From: Trichosporon coremiiforme
Lineage: Eukaryota; Basidiomycota; Tremellomycetes; Trichosporonales; Trichosporonaceae
NCBI GenBank assembly: GCA_039545355.1
Contig: BCJJ01000044.1
Span: 34,112-98,111, forward strand
DNA length: 64,000 nt
Reading direction: 5' to 3'
How positions within the stretch are numbered: position 1 is the first letter of the stretch; each line of letters starts with the position of its first letter. Positions 41,296 through 52,430 of this stretch are shown piece by piece. A program made the position numbers and the translations under genes. The notes below the pieces were generated by a model, which was not told the DNA's origin, did not search any database, and saw only the letters and a list, made by a program, of their open reading frames with translations.

Positions 41296-42094
41296 TGTCC
41301 TATCCGTCGACTTCGTGTGTGACTTCTGGGGTGTGGTTTGTTGTTGTTTTCGTGCCGCTCAGACGCGCAGTCGAGCGATCTCAGCGCTCGATCAGTTTAC
41401 GTAACATTCGCTGGAAGATGGCAAGACCACGTGCTGCAATGATCGGGCCGATCTCCCTGGGGCTCGGTGTATCGGAGGTCTCTCGGAATTAGCCCCCGCA
41501 ACATCCAGGACAGCCTTATACAGCCCATCCCCTTATCAACCAACTAGTGCAGCCTGAACTCGCCTGAACTTTATGACGTCCCCCAGGTACCAAGGCACAA
41601 TCCTGACGCCATTTCACACGATCACGAGTGGCCGAATTGTACAGCCTGTACAGCCTCGGTACCACTCGGATCCTTGCCAGAGACCAACCGACGACGACCT
41701 TACCAGTGAGACGATAGAGGACAGACAGATAGACATGGAGGAGTATTACATGGTGGGTAGTATCTAGATTATGAGATGCGATGCTGTATGCGTGACAGTG
41801 ACAGGGGTTATAACAGTGGTGAAAGGTAAACTTGGGTGTGGCGTTGAAACACCCCTCACTTGGGTGAACCTGGAGAGAGATTGTCCATTGGTAGTGCGTC
41901 GTTGCGCAGATCGCCAGGGGCGACCCCTGCTGGCGAGTTTTGTTTGGGGTTGGAAGCGATGGCGAGATTCACAGTTTTGCGATTGCGCAGGATGCACACA
42001 GGAGAAGGGCTGGCGCCTCGACGCCAGCACAGCACCGCACAGTCTGTCGGACTGTGCGTCGTTCTCTTCCGGCAGGAAGCAGAAACCAGAAGGC
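41296..42094. other. Intergenic region upstream of DAM1
   Basis: About 800 bp hold the DAM1 promoter and the 3' flank of the next minus-strand gene. No coding or RNA feature was recognised. The plus-strand frame 41,771-42,598 is antisense to the neighbouring gene and is not protein-like. Confidence 0.35.
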
Positions 42095-42818
42095 TTAGAA
42101 AGTGGGCATAGAGTCCTTGTTCGCAAATTCGAAGGCCGCGTAGACGTCCTCGATGAAGTCGGCGTCGTAGTCCATCTCGAGGTCCTTCGGCACCGTTGCC
42201 GCGAGCGAAAGAGGAGGCGTCTGGATGCCAGGCGAATTCGGGCTGGGCGGACCAGAGCTGCTGAGGCTCGGAGTAGAGTACAGCGAGAGGTCCGAGAGGC
42301 GCGCGTCCAACCTGTTCACGGCCTTGATGTCCTCCGCCGACGACTGGGAAGACAGAGAGGTATCGCTCCAGGTCCGGGTATGAGTCCGCGGCTTCGAAGC
42401 AGGCTTCTTCGTGGGCGAGGCCGTCGACGTACGCTGAACAGCCTGCCGCCGCTTAGGCCGCGGGGGCAGGTCGCAGGGCGCTTCTCCCTCCAGGTGGGAC
42501 TCGAGGATGGGCTCACTGGATGTCAGCACTGCCTCGCCGTTATCTCCGCTCGGTCAGTACTCACAGAGGAGTGGGGTAATGTCCGTAGAAGGGGTTAACA
42601 GCCTGGACGGGGCGCTTCTGGGTAGCCTGCGGGGCAGCGCTCGGCGGCTGGGGGGTTCCGTAGTCGTTGTACCAGGTGAGCTCGCCGTAGGGTCCGACGT
42701 GAGCGATGAGACGGTGGCCGTCGTCGCGCTGGGTGGAGGGGCCAGCGCCTGAGCTGCTGTGGGTGGGAGGGGCAAAGAACATGGCGCTGCTGTAGGAGTA
42801 CATGTCGGTGGATGCCAT
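42095..42818 (-). CDS. Unknown protein, 224 residues
   Basis: Two exons (42,565-42,818 and 42,095-42,515, intron 49 nt with GTGAGT donor and CATCCAG acceptor) join in phase. The N-terminus is MASTDMYSYSSAMFFAPPTH, and there is a compact segment GHRLIAHVGPYGELTWYNDY that may be the conserved core. The rest is disordered, with a basic patch (PPRPKRRQAVQR), SP/TP sites and an acidic C-terminus (DLEMDYDADFIEDVYAAFEF) that might form a short interaction helix. I do not recognise the family. The consistent splice and codon use make it a likely real gene, perhaps a lineage-specific regulator. Confidence 0.65.
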
Positions 42819-45602
42819 GATGGGTGGCTGCCGTTCGGTATCGGGTGGCTTTTGTTGCTGTTATCAAGGAAGGATAGATGTTCAAGACGAAGATGAAGAT
42901 GATGACAGAGAGTAGAGATCAGAGGTCGGTGGTGCCGAGCGAGGAGAGACCACTTGATCAGATCGAGGGAAACTGATCTCACACAGTTGCGAGCACATGC
43001 CACTAATAAATGGTGGTGTCATTTTCTCTCGGACAAGGACAGGGATCGCAGGTGTCCTTGCGATCCTGCAGCGCCTGTAGCGATGCAGCCCTGAACCTGA
43101 GAGGCGCAAGGAACCACCAACTGACCGATCCGGGCAACTTTTGGGCTACAAACGCTATCATGCCCTCCTCAGGTGAGATGCCTATGACAGAGTGGGTCGG
43201 GCCGTTTGCCGTTCCTCTGCCGTCAGACAGCCAGCAACCGTCACCGGAGCCACTGTCGCTACCGTCTGTCGACCGGGTCTCCAGGGCTCCACAAGCTTTC
43301 AGTCCTGGGAGCTTGCTGAGAGTCGTCGTGCCTTTGTCACCTCTCTCGCCCCCCTGCACCAACTGACCCTGGTCTTCAGGCTCGTAGCCAACAGTCTCTG
43401 TCCTCTTGACTATGTTATTTTCGGTGGACAGGGAACTACAGGGTGCACTTGGGTGCTACTATGACGCTGATACGCTGGTGCTCGCGAGAACCGACTCGCT
43501 CTTCCAATGCGACATCGATGCGTTCATCGATCATCGGAGGACCGAAGGTAGTGTCCGTCGGGGCGCTAAGGGGTGGCATGGAACCTAGGGAGATCGACTA
43601 GTGTCAGGAAAGATTGTCAGACAGGCGTTGGGAGGAGAGTTGCTGAAATTGCTGGGGGCGTCTTCGATTCAGGCGTCCTACACCAGAAGCGAGACGGCGT
43701 CCAGTCAGCGCACGATCCACGCTCGAGCGCACAAGGCGGATATGCGCACAAGCTTGCGTGCTCTGCAGCGATCTCCGAAACTCGACCCATGCTCCCCTCC
43801 AGGATCTGCACAGGGTAGCAGAGGGTTGTAGCAGTGGGCGACTGGCGACACGGCGACCGCCGTTGAATGCGTCTCGAGCCTCGCTGCCGATGGCCAAAGC
43901 GAGTTTCGACATCAACGACTGACATGGGGACACGAACGCGAGTTCGAGCGCGAGCGCGACAGAGCGATGCTGAACAGCCAGGTCCACCAGGGGTCGAACT
44001 TTATGTTTCGGCAGTAACTGTGCTCAATCGGGGGAACTGCGATCCTGCGATCCTACGGCAACGTCGGCAGGTCCCAGTCGTCTGCCAGCTTGAGCTTAAG
44101 CTCGCGACGCTCAACAGAGGGCGGAATAAAGTTTGCTATCATGACGACAGAAGCCTCTGCTCGTACCCCAAACGGACTCCTTCGCTGCGTTGGTATTTGG
44201 GCGTCCCTGACCTCGCTCAAAGCTCATCCACAGGAACAGCTTTGCAGTGGGCATCAACGATTGTGGGCCGCAAGCAGAGTTAGACCTCGCAGCTTAAACG
44301 CCTTCAAGCCCACAGCGTCAACAATTCAAACTTCCACCGAGCCTTTGAGGCACCGTGAGACGCAGGCCTGCGTCTGCGCTTGGCAACCCGACTCCTGCGG
44401 ACAACCCGACGCGGACCTCATGTCCGGCTCGACTGATGGACACGCAAGTGGGCTCTTCAGCGGCCTCCTATTGCTGCCCGCAACTTGCGACCTTTCCTGA
44501 CTCCTGACCCCAGTCCTGCACAGAGGAAGGTTGTAACAATGGGCGCAACAAGCTCCGACAACCCATTCAGGCCAGGACATTGCAGGACCATGCGCTGCGC
44601 TTCTGTGTCCGTCTCCTTTCATTAGCTAATGATTCAATAGCAGTTCTCATTTCAGTTTTGCGCAAATGGGGTCCACGGACTCCGAGCAACTGTATTGCTC
44701 GAGCTTGTTGGAGTGCATTCGTGACCATTACCACAGGAGAGCCGACGAGTGAGATGCGCAGGCCCAGGCTCCCAACAGTAGACCTGGCAAGTGGTAACAA
44801 TTGCCGCGAAACTCTACCAGTGAATAGCCGTGACAATGGTGCTGAAGCATAGGTATCCCCGGTCTCCGGCCGGTGCAGGTGCAGATATCGCTAACTGAGC
44901 TGGTCTGTAGCTGCCTTCTCTACCCGCGATTCTGAAACTGTTGGAGGAGCAAGGAGGAAGGCTGAGGACAAGAATAATGGAGCGATCGACCGGCCGGAGT
45001 GCCGGAGCATTGCTGGCAGAAGCCGTCGAGCTGGTATGCTGATAAATTCGTTCGTGTGAAGATCTCATTGTGTGTCGCAGTGTCCCAGTGCAGCAATTCC
45101 GAGCGTCGGTTAGTGCCGGGTCGCCCACCTCGCTACGCCTCGCTACGATCATCACCCTGTGGTTCTGAGGGAGGCGTCTGTGCCACGCGGGTTGGAGTCA
45201 GGATGGGAAGGGCGCATTCCTCAAGATGCTGGCATGAGTGGATCGTGGATCGTGCCGGGTGCCGAGTGCCGTGTGGAGATCAGGACGTCGGAGACGGACA
45301 CTGGAGAACGGAGAGCGGCGCAGTGGAGAGCCGCTTGGTGCCCGGTCGTGCCCGCTTGCGCGCTATGCCGCTAGTGCTAGCGCATGAGATGCCCCATCTC
45401 ATGACCACATCACGCATCACATGAAGACCGAGTTCGCAGCAACAAAGGACCGCTGGAGTTACAGCCGCTATGATGACATCGACGTCACCGTCCCCTGCTG
45501 CCGCATGTCGGCTTCCTCCCTTCCTTCCTTCCTCCACTTCACTCACCACGCATCCATTCCCGTCCTCGATCCACTTGATCAAGACGCATTCACTCAACCA
45601 TA
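42819..45602. other. 2.8-kb region without recognised genes
   Basis: This separates the unknown minus-strand gene from the beta-glucosidase. Open frames are short, overlapping and without domains. The composition is closer to 55% GC and lacks the coding third-position bias. It includes both promoters. A non-coding RNA cannot be excluded, but nothing in the sequence identifies one. Confidence 0.4.
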
Positions 45603-48468
45603 ATGCGCGCGTCTTCAGCTCTCTGGGTCCTCAATGCTCTGGCGTTGGGAGTCTCGGACCACTCCGTCGTCGCCACCCGAGATGTTACTCCCCCTCCACA
45701 ACCCCAGGTTCCATTCGCCGCTGGTCTCGCTCCACCATCCGGGCCTCCTGTCTCATGGGCTGAAGCGCAGGACCGCGCGGCAAAGCTCGTGGAAAAGATG
45801 ACCCTCGAAGAGAAGCTGAACGTGACATCCGGACGTCTCGGACCGTGTCAGGCCAACTCCGGCAGCGTTCCACGGCTCGGCATCCCCGCCTTCTGCTACA
45901 ACGATGGACGTGAGTGCTCTCGGCCAGCACCTTTGACTGGAACCGGGACAGAGATCTGAGCCATCCGTGTCTACGTCGACGTTTCTGCTAACCGTCTCAG
46001 CGGCCGGAATACGTCATACCGACTTTGTGACCCAATACCCTTCCCAGTTCACGACCGTGCAGTCCTTTGACCGAAAGCTCATTCAAAAATTGACCGAGCG
46101 TATCTCCGAGGAGCACAAGGCGAAGGGCGTCAATGTAGAACTCGGGCCGGTACGTGTCTCTCCACACTCAAGAGCCTTCCTCGACAAGCTTCACACGATC
46201 ACACTCCCTCACCCAGCATCTATGATCGCTACGACACTGTCGTATCCATTCCCTCTCACACAAAGAGCAATGCGGTGGAAATGACTCTGACATCCAGCTA
46301 ACCGGCGGACCCTTGGGCCGCTCGTAAGCATTATTACTTGTTCAAGATAAGGACTAGACTGACCGCACTGCCAGGCCGTACACTGGGCGCAACTGGGAAG
46401 GTGAGAACGGTCACGCCAGATCTCATTGACACACACTAACCACGCCGTCTTGGCATGGAACAGCGTTCACACCGGATCCGTACCTGTCCTCTCAAATGTC
46501 CTACATCGCCATAAAGGCGACGCAGTCGACGGGTCTGATTGCGTGCGCTAAGCACTACTTCCTCTATGAGCAGGGCCCGGTATGCAATGGGCCACCGGCG
46601 GACATGGCGGCCGAAAGGATTGTCAGGACGCGTGGTCCATGGTCGACGACAAGACAGTCAAGGAGCTGTATTTGCCGTCGTTTGCGGAGGCAGTCCGTGC
46701 TGGAGCTGGCGCCGTCATGTGCTCTTACAACAGGATCAACGACACGCCTGCATGCCAGTCGGATGACGCGATGAACCGCATTTTGAAGAAGGAGCTGAAC
46801 TTCCAAGGCTACGTGCTGTCGGACTTTGGAGGAACGCACTCGACTGCCGAGTCCGCCAACGCTGGCATGGACCAGGAGCTGCCGCGTACCTACTGGTATG
46901 GCGACAAGCTCAAGGACGCAATCAAGAAGGGCAATGTGAAGCAGGAGCGCCTCGACGATATGACGAGGCGCGTCTTGACGCCGTGGATCGCTCTCGGACA
47001 GGCGGACGGCTGGCGGTCCCCGAGCTACACTTGGTGGAACCTTGATGATGTGGTGGTGATCGATGGCATGACCTTCCTCAACCTGCACGAGGACAACCGC
47101 CGCTCCGACGCGGGCGACTTTGTTCGCCGCGCTGCTGAGCAAACGCACGTGCTGCTGAAGAACGAGAAGGATGTCCTGCCCATCAGCAACGAGATTCGTC
47201 GCATCGGCGTCTTTGGCTCCGATGCGGATTACCCGAGTACAATTGCCGGTTGCGGTGAGGACCTCTTCTGCCCGCCCGAGGAAGGCAGGTTCCGCTGGAA
47301 TGGCACTGTCACCGTCGGCGGCGGCTCCGGCGCCGCCTTCGCGACCTACATTGTTCCTCCTATTGAGGCGCTCTCGCTCCGGGGCCGTCAGAAGGGTCTC
47401 CGCATTGACCAAGTGCTCCGCAACGACCCGGCGCAGTACCCTGTCATCGAGAAGCTCGCGCACAGCGTGCAGATGTGCATCGTCAGTGTATCCGTCTTCC
47501 TCGTCGAGGGCTGGGACCGCGACAACCTTAAGCTCGACAACAACGGTGATGCGCTCATCAAGTACGTCGCAGATCAGTGCGCCGGCGACGTTGTCGTCGT
47601 GATCCACGCCGGCGGCCCGATAGTCATGGAGGAATGGGTAAGTTGACAGGGTTTGCACCGGAAACTGACAGCAGATCAATCACGCCAAGGTCAAGGGTGT
47701 CATCTTCGCGGGTTACCCAGGACAGGAGAGCGGCAACGCACTAGCAAACATTCTCTTCGGCGACGTGAGCCCGAGCGGAAAGATGGCTTTTACCATCGCC
47801 AAACGCGAGAAAGACTACCTGCCGGACAACATCATGCGCCACACGGTAAGCTGTCCTAGCGGCCACGTAAGCTAATGCCCAGCCGAAGAACAAGCCCCCT
47901 AAGGTGTACTTCAAGGAGGGCGTTGCGATCGACTACAAATGGTTCGACAAGGAGGGCATCGCGCCGCGTTTCGAGTTCGGATACGGCTTGACTTACTCCA
48001 AGTTTAAGCTCAGCGACCTGAGCGTGACCAAGGAGCACCGCCCTGTGCGCGATACGGTCCAGCAGACCAACGAGAAGCACAAGGGCAAGTACGACTTGTA
48101 CGACACGCTGTACGTCGCGCGGGTTACAGTCAAAAACATCGGCAAAGTGCATGCGGCCGAAGTTCCGCAACTCGTGAGTCGGGATGTTTCGAACTCTGTT
48201 CCCCTCCATCGGAAGTCACTAACTTCAGTACATGTCCTACCCCAAGAGTGAGAAGGACCAGCCCCCTCGCCACCTGCGCGGCTTCGACAAGGTCCTCCTG
48301 CGTCCCGGCGAGGAGCGCGTTGTCGAGTTCCCGCTGCGCAAGAAGGACCTGTCCGTGTGGGACGTGGTGCGGCAGGAGTGGCACATCCCCGAGGGCGAGT
48401 TCACGTTCTGGGGTGCGCACTCGTCGCGCGATCGTCCTCTCAAGACAGAGCTCAAGATTGAGCTGTAA
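45603..48468 (+). CDS. Secreted GH3 beta-glucosidase
   Basis: Nine exons (45,603-45,909; 46,001-46,149; 46,298-46,323; 46,375-46,400; 46,464-46,579; 46,627-47,637; 47,675-47,845; 47,883-48,173; 48,229-48,468) give 778 residues. A signal-peptide-like start (MRASSALWVLNALALGVSDH) is followed by the GH3 N-domain: EKMTLEEKLNVTSGRLGPC, YNDGPAGIRHTDF, LTGGPLGRSPYTGRNWE, ACAKHYFLYEQGP and VMCSYNRINDTPACQSDD. The catalytic nucleophile is Asp274 in GYVLSDFGG. The C-domain contains THVLLKNEKDVLPIS and FAGYPGQESGNALANILFGD, and a fibronectin-III-like end follows (HLRGFDKVLLRPGEERVVEF). It would hydrolyse beta-glucosides outside the cell. Two exons of 26 nt are unusually small but keep the frame and restore family motifs. 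Confidence 0.92.
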
Positions 48469-49435
48469 CTTGTAACGAATTCGTAACGCTTGCTGGAACG
48501 TGCGTCCGTGTATGAGGGCGGTTTCAGGATTCCGGACGCGTACTGTAGCTCTGCTGGCCAGAGTTGGCTCAGCTCGGTCGAAACTGGAAGCTAGTCCGTT
48601 ATCAGGAGTAGTTCAGCCGATAAGGAAACGTCAGAAGTTAAGGTTGGCTCGGCGCTGAGCGTCCATGTGCCTTGTGGATTTGTTTGTTGCATGCAAGTGG
48701 ACCCACGAGCAACGTCTAAGCACCGTGCAGGGCTGGAAGGAGAGCAAGAAAGTTGAGAGGTAAGAGGAACACCAGGGGAAAGAGGAAGAACAAGCTCTGA
48801 TACAGGAACATCGAGCCGTAAACTCGTTGCACACCTGGCGACGACGACGGCGGAGTTTCTCACAAACCCTAATGCCACTCTTCTAAGCCTGAACTTGCAT
48901 GGGCTCGCGTGCCGTTCAGTAAAGGCTTGCTAAGGCTGGCGGAGGCTGAGCCGACGAACGGATCGGGCGTAAGAGTAGGAACGCCCGAAAGGAACACCAT
49001 GCCAACATACGACATGGCGCGACAGGGGACAATGGACAACGGCATCACGGTCCAAAACGAGCTGACGGCCTGACGAGCTGGGTGCTGTGCCGTGATGTGC
49101 TGTGCCTTCATAATATACCGCTTTCTCGTTCAGACTTTGGGAGAAGGCACGCTGAGAACGGGGTGCGCCCTCCTTCAAGCTTCCTTCCACATGCAGAGTC
49201 TCCGTGCTCGCCGTCAGCGACGTAGCCTGAGTCTGAGTCTGTTGAGGTGTGGTGCTGCAAACAAAGTTGTGGCGAGGTTGGCGATACACTCACAGGCCAG
49301 CAGGCAAGTGTTAACGAGCGGAGACCCCTACTCCGAAATGTCTGGCCGTGACACTGGCGTAAAGAATGCAATGCAGAGAACTATGATACAGACGCCGACT
49401 TCGAGACAGCTCCTCCATCTACGACCGAAAGAGGC
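48469..49435. other. Convergent intergenic region, BGL / NAT3
   Basis: The region lies between two stop codons that face each other and must contain both transcription ends. The AT content is somewhat higher than in coding DNA. No gene or repeat was recognised. Confidence 0.35.
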
Positions 49436-50402
49436 CTACGCCCACACCTCGGCTGGCGTGACGAGCACCTCCTTCCCGTTTTCGCGCACGTACTCGCCGT
49501 TCTTGTCCTTTGGCATCGACTTGCGCATGTCGTACCCGTCCAGCTCGTCGCGGGTCGAGCCGACGCCTTCCATGCCTTGGTAGTAGCTGCGTGTTAGCTA
49601 GATGCACTATGCTGGAAACTGTCAGACCTGCGCACGAGGCTCCGTTCTCCTCTGACAGCCGGATCTGACGGCTGAAAGGCTCCCAAGGAAGAACACGGGC
49701 TCCGGAGATGGATACTGCGCGACAGGCAAGCCTAATACTCACTCAACAACCCTCCTGTACACACTGTACCCAAGCTTCTCGTACATGTCGATCGCGCGGC
49801 CGTTGTTGCACCGCACAAACAGGTCGACGAAGTACGAGTCAACGCAGTCCTTGCCGAGCTCCATCTTCTCCTCCTCGTCTGCGGGTTCGGGGGCCCAGCC
49901 GGCGGTTCCGTCAGAGGACAACCGCTCGAGGATGGCCATGAACACCCGCGCGAGACCCAAACCACGGAACGCGGGGGAGATGGACAGCGCGGTCAGATGA
50001 CCGTGGTGGTCCTTGTTGGGTGGGGGCGGCTCATGCTTCGCGATCACTGGAGTCAGCTACTTGGCGACGGGCATGCACATAGCAGACGGTAGGTTTGTCT
50101 CGTCCTTCTTTCACTATTTCTCTCCCGTCTGAGAACGACCACCAGGGCATAGAAATGAGATGATGTGACTCAAGAGAAGAGCAAGTGTAGCGCCAACGAG
50201 GGGACATCGTGAGAAAGACGGAAGACTCACTGTAAGCTCCGACATGGTCCTCGAACGCTCCCTGCGCCGCATAGCAGAGATCAGGCCACTGCGCAAGATA
50301 CTGAGCGTAGTATCCGTTGTGGTACGTCGCGGTCCACGGGTCCGCGTTGACCGTATGGAACTTCTGGATGTCCGTCGCCTCGAACGGGCGGACGATCGAC
50401 AT
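49436..50402 (-). CDS. NAT3: NatB N-terminal acetyltransferase catalytic subunit
   Basis: NatB acetylates nascent proteins that start Met-Asp, Met-Glu, Met-Asn or Met-Gln, together with the Mdm20 subunit on the ribosome. Three exons (50,231-50,402, 49,743-50,046, 49,436-49,586) give 208 residues. The GNAT fold is complete: MSIVRPFEATDIQKFHTVNA with DPWTATYHNGYYAQYLAQWP, the acetyl-CoA loop GHLTALSISPAFRGLGLARV, YFVDLFVRCNNGRAIDMYEK and LGYSVYRRV, ending in YDMRKSMPKD, a Naa20 hallmark. An insertion of about 20 residues (WAPEPADEEEKMELG) enlarges the loop before YFVDLF. Intron 1 (184 nt) is long. The gene is divergent from the HD-domain gene. Confidence 0.93.
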
Positions 50403-50987
50403 GGCGCTGCGTTCCTTTCCTCCTGTCCTCGTAGTAGTTCTTTCTCTGCCAGATTCTGGAGTTGCTTCTTCTCCGTCAGTGTCGCGAGCTGGTCAGCTGT
50501 TCGTCCCGTCTCGTTGTTGGCCGCGTTGTCGTAAGAGGGTCTCCGTTGGAGGCCGTGTGGTCGACGCCGAGCGAAGGTGGGGGCCAGCAAATGTCGGATG
50601 AGTGGAGGTCCCGTCATCATCACGTGACAAGATCACAGTGGCAAACCCCTCCTCGCAGACATGGCGACGCGAGAGTGGAGATGGCGGACGGGGACAAATC
50701 AGAAATGTCTGGGATGAACGCCGATGCGAGAGCGGCCTCCTGACGTCCTGACGTCCTGGGGGTAGATAAACAAATCAGCTTTTCATGTTCAAGCCATTAC
50801 CCCAGGCTCTACTGGCTCTACGACTGGCGACGCGACGACGACAACTTGGGAGAACGGCGCGACGCGACCCCTCAACACGGATATCGACGACATTACCTTG
50901 CACGAACGTTCTTACTCTTACGTCCTTTCAGTGAGCTCCACTGGCGAGTGGGGTGAGCTAACGTCCAGTACCAGTGCCAGGCGACAG
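50403..50987. promoter_or_regulatory. Divergent promoter region, NAT3 / HD-domain gene
   Basis: 585 bp separate the two proposed start codons. An intron-like GTGAGCTCCACTGG ... GTGCCAG lies immediately before the HD-domain ATG (about 50,930-50,980), so a non-coding or short coding 5' exon is possible. No other feature was seen. Confidence 0.35.
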
Positions 50988-52066
50988 ATGCCTATCAAGA
51001 TGGACATGGCTAGCCAGGAGACGCCCAATGGCGTCATGAAGAATGCCGTCAAGGACGTGCAGGTCAAAGGAGCCGGCGGCAAGGTGCTCCCGGAGCCGTA
51101 CAAGTGAGCTTGGTTTTCCAGGGCGCCGGCTAACATCAGGTCCTGTGGCGACGAGGCGAAGGACACGTTAGCGTTCCTGCACATGCTCGAGCAGCTGAAG
51201 CTGGAGAAGCGCTCGGGCTGGATCCGTGAGGGTGTGAAGCAGGCCGAGTCGTGAGTGCCCCTATGACGCTGGTCGCTGCGCCCCGAGATGTTCTCGAACG
51301 CTACGCCACGCATACAACGAGCTAACCGTGGAACTTTCAGCTGACAGCAGCATCTCGGATCACATGTGCCGCATGGCCCTTATGGCGATGATGATCCCCT
51401 CGACCGCCGAGCGACCGCTGGACATTTCCCGCTGCGTCCAGATGTGTCTCGTGCACGACCTGGCCGAAGCTTACGTCGGCGACATTACGCCCGTCGAGGG
51501 CGTTCCGGCCTCGGTCAAGCACGAGCTGGAGGAGAAGGCGATGACCGCGTTCCTGGACGAGATGCTCGGCGGCCCGTCCAACGTCCAGGCGAGGGAGAGG
51601 TTCAGGTCCCTGTGGGAGGAGTATGAGGCGCGGGAAACGCCCGAATCCAAGCTCGTCAAGGACCTCGACCGACTCGAGCTCGTCCTCCAGGGCGTCGAGT
51701 ATGAGCGTGGTGAGTACATCACTTGAGGCTCATTTTCCATGTCTTTGAGCTGTTTCTGTGATCCTTTCAGCTAACCCCCAGCGGACCCGAGTATCCGATC
51801 CCTTGGCACGTTCTATACCGGTTCCATTCGTGAGTACCGCCCTCGATAGCGCTGCGCGGCGAAGCTTTCTGAACGGCCACGTGAGCTAACAGTCAGCACA
51901 CCTCGAGCACCCGGCTGTCCGTGGATGGGCCGAGTCTGTCATGGCTGAGCGGAAGCAGCTGTGGGAGGAGCGAGGACGGGGAGAGGAGGAGCAAGCTCAG
52001 CTTAACGGCGTCAAGGTTGGCGAGATCACTGATGCTAAGGCCAAGGCTGAGGGCGAGAGCAAGTAG
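50988..52066 (+). CDS. HD-domain 5'-deoxynucleotidase (YGK1/HDDC2 family)
   Basis: Five exons (50,988-51,103; 51,140-51,250; 51,351-51,709; 51,782-51,829; 51,897-52,066) give 267 residues. The HD fold is clear: FLHMLEQLKLEKRSGWIREG, SISDHMCRMALMAMMIP (first His), CVQMCLVHDLAEAYVGDITP (the HD pair with Glu and Asp), and SKLVKDLDRLELVLQGVEYE (last Asp). This order matches yeast Ygk1/Ybr242w and human HDDC2, metal-dependent enzymes that dephosphorylate deoxynucleoside monophosphates. The tail is charged (ERGRGEEEQAQLNG) and may be disordered. The ATG chosen is the first in the exon, although an upstream exon cannot be excluded. The gene is convergent with PPN1. Confidence 0.88.
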
Positions 52067-52430
52067 AGCCTTAGAGTAGACGATCTGTATCACCATCGCA
52101 TGGCATCGCATAGACTATAGAGAGAGGTGCAGCTGTAGCACGAGACCATTGACAGGCCACGTAGCTGACCCGTGCAGAACGGGCTCCGCTTCCCCTCCGC
52201 CAAGCTGCCCTCAGGATCACAACTAATCACCATGGCCCTCCGCGCATCGTTATTCTATCAATGCATGGTACTGTACATACAAATATGGCAATGAGTTATA
52301 GAAGGAGACATTATTGGGGACAAGCAACAGAAGGTGGTCAAAACATGGCACGCCTTCGTCATAAAGGGGTGGGTGGGTCTGATCACAAGTGCAGGCGCTT
52401 CCTGCCCTGGCTCTTGTCGTCGCGGGCTCT
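52067..52430. other. Convergent 3' region, HD-domain gene / PPN1
   Basis: 364 bp lie between two opposing stop codons. The stretch is relatively AT-rich (for example around 52,250-52,310), as expected for polyadenylation regions on both strands. Nothing else was recognised. Confidence 0.35.

Noticed and set aside
46580..46626. Frameshift in the beta-glucosidase near CNGPP
   Set aside because: A 47-nt intron (GTATGC donor, TTGTCAG acceptor, phase 0) explains it and restores GH3 family sequence.
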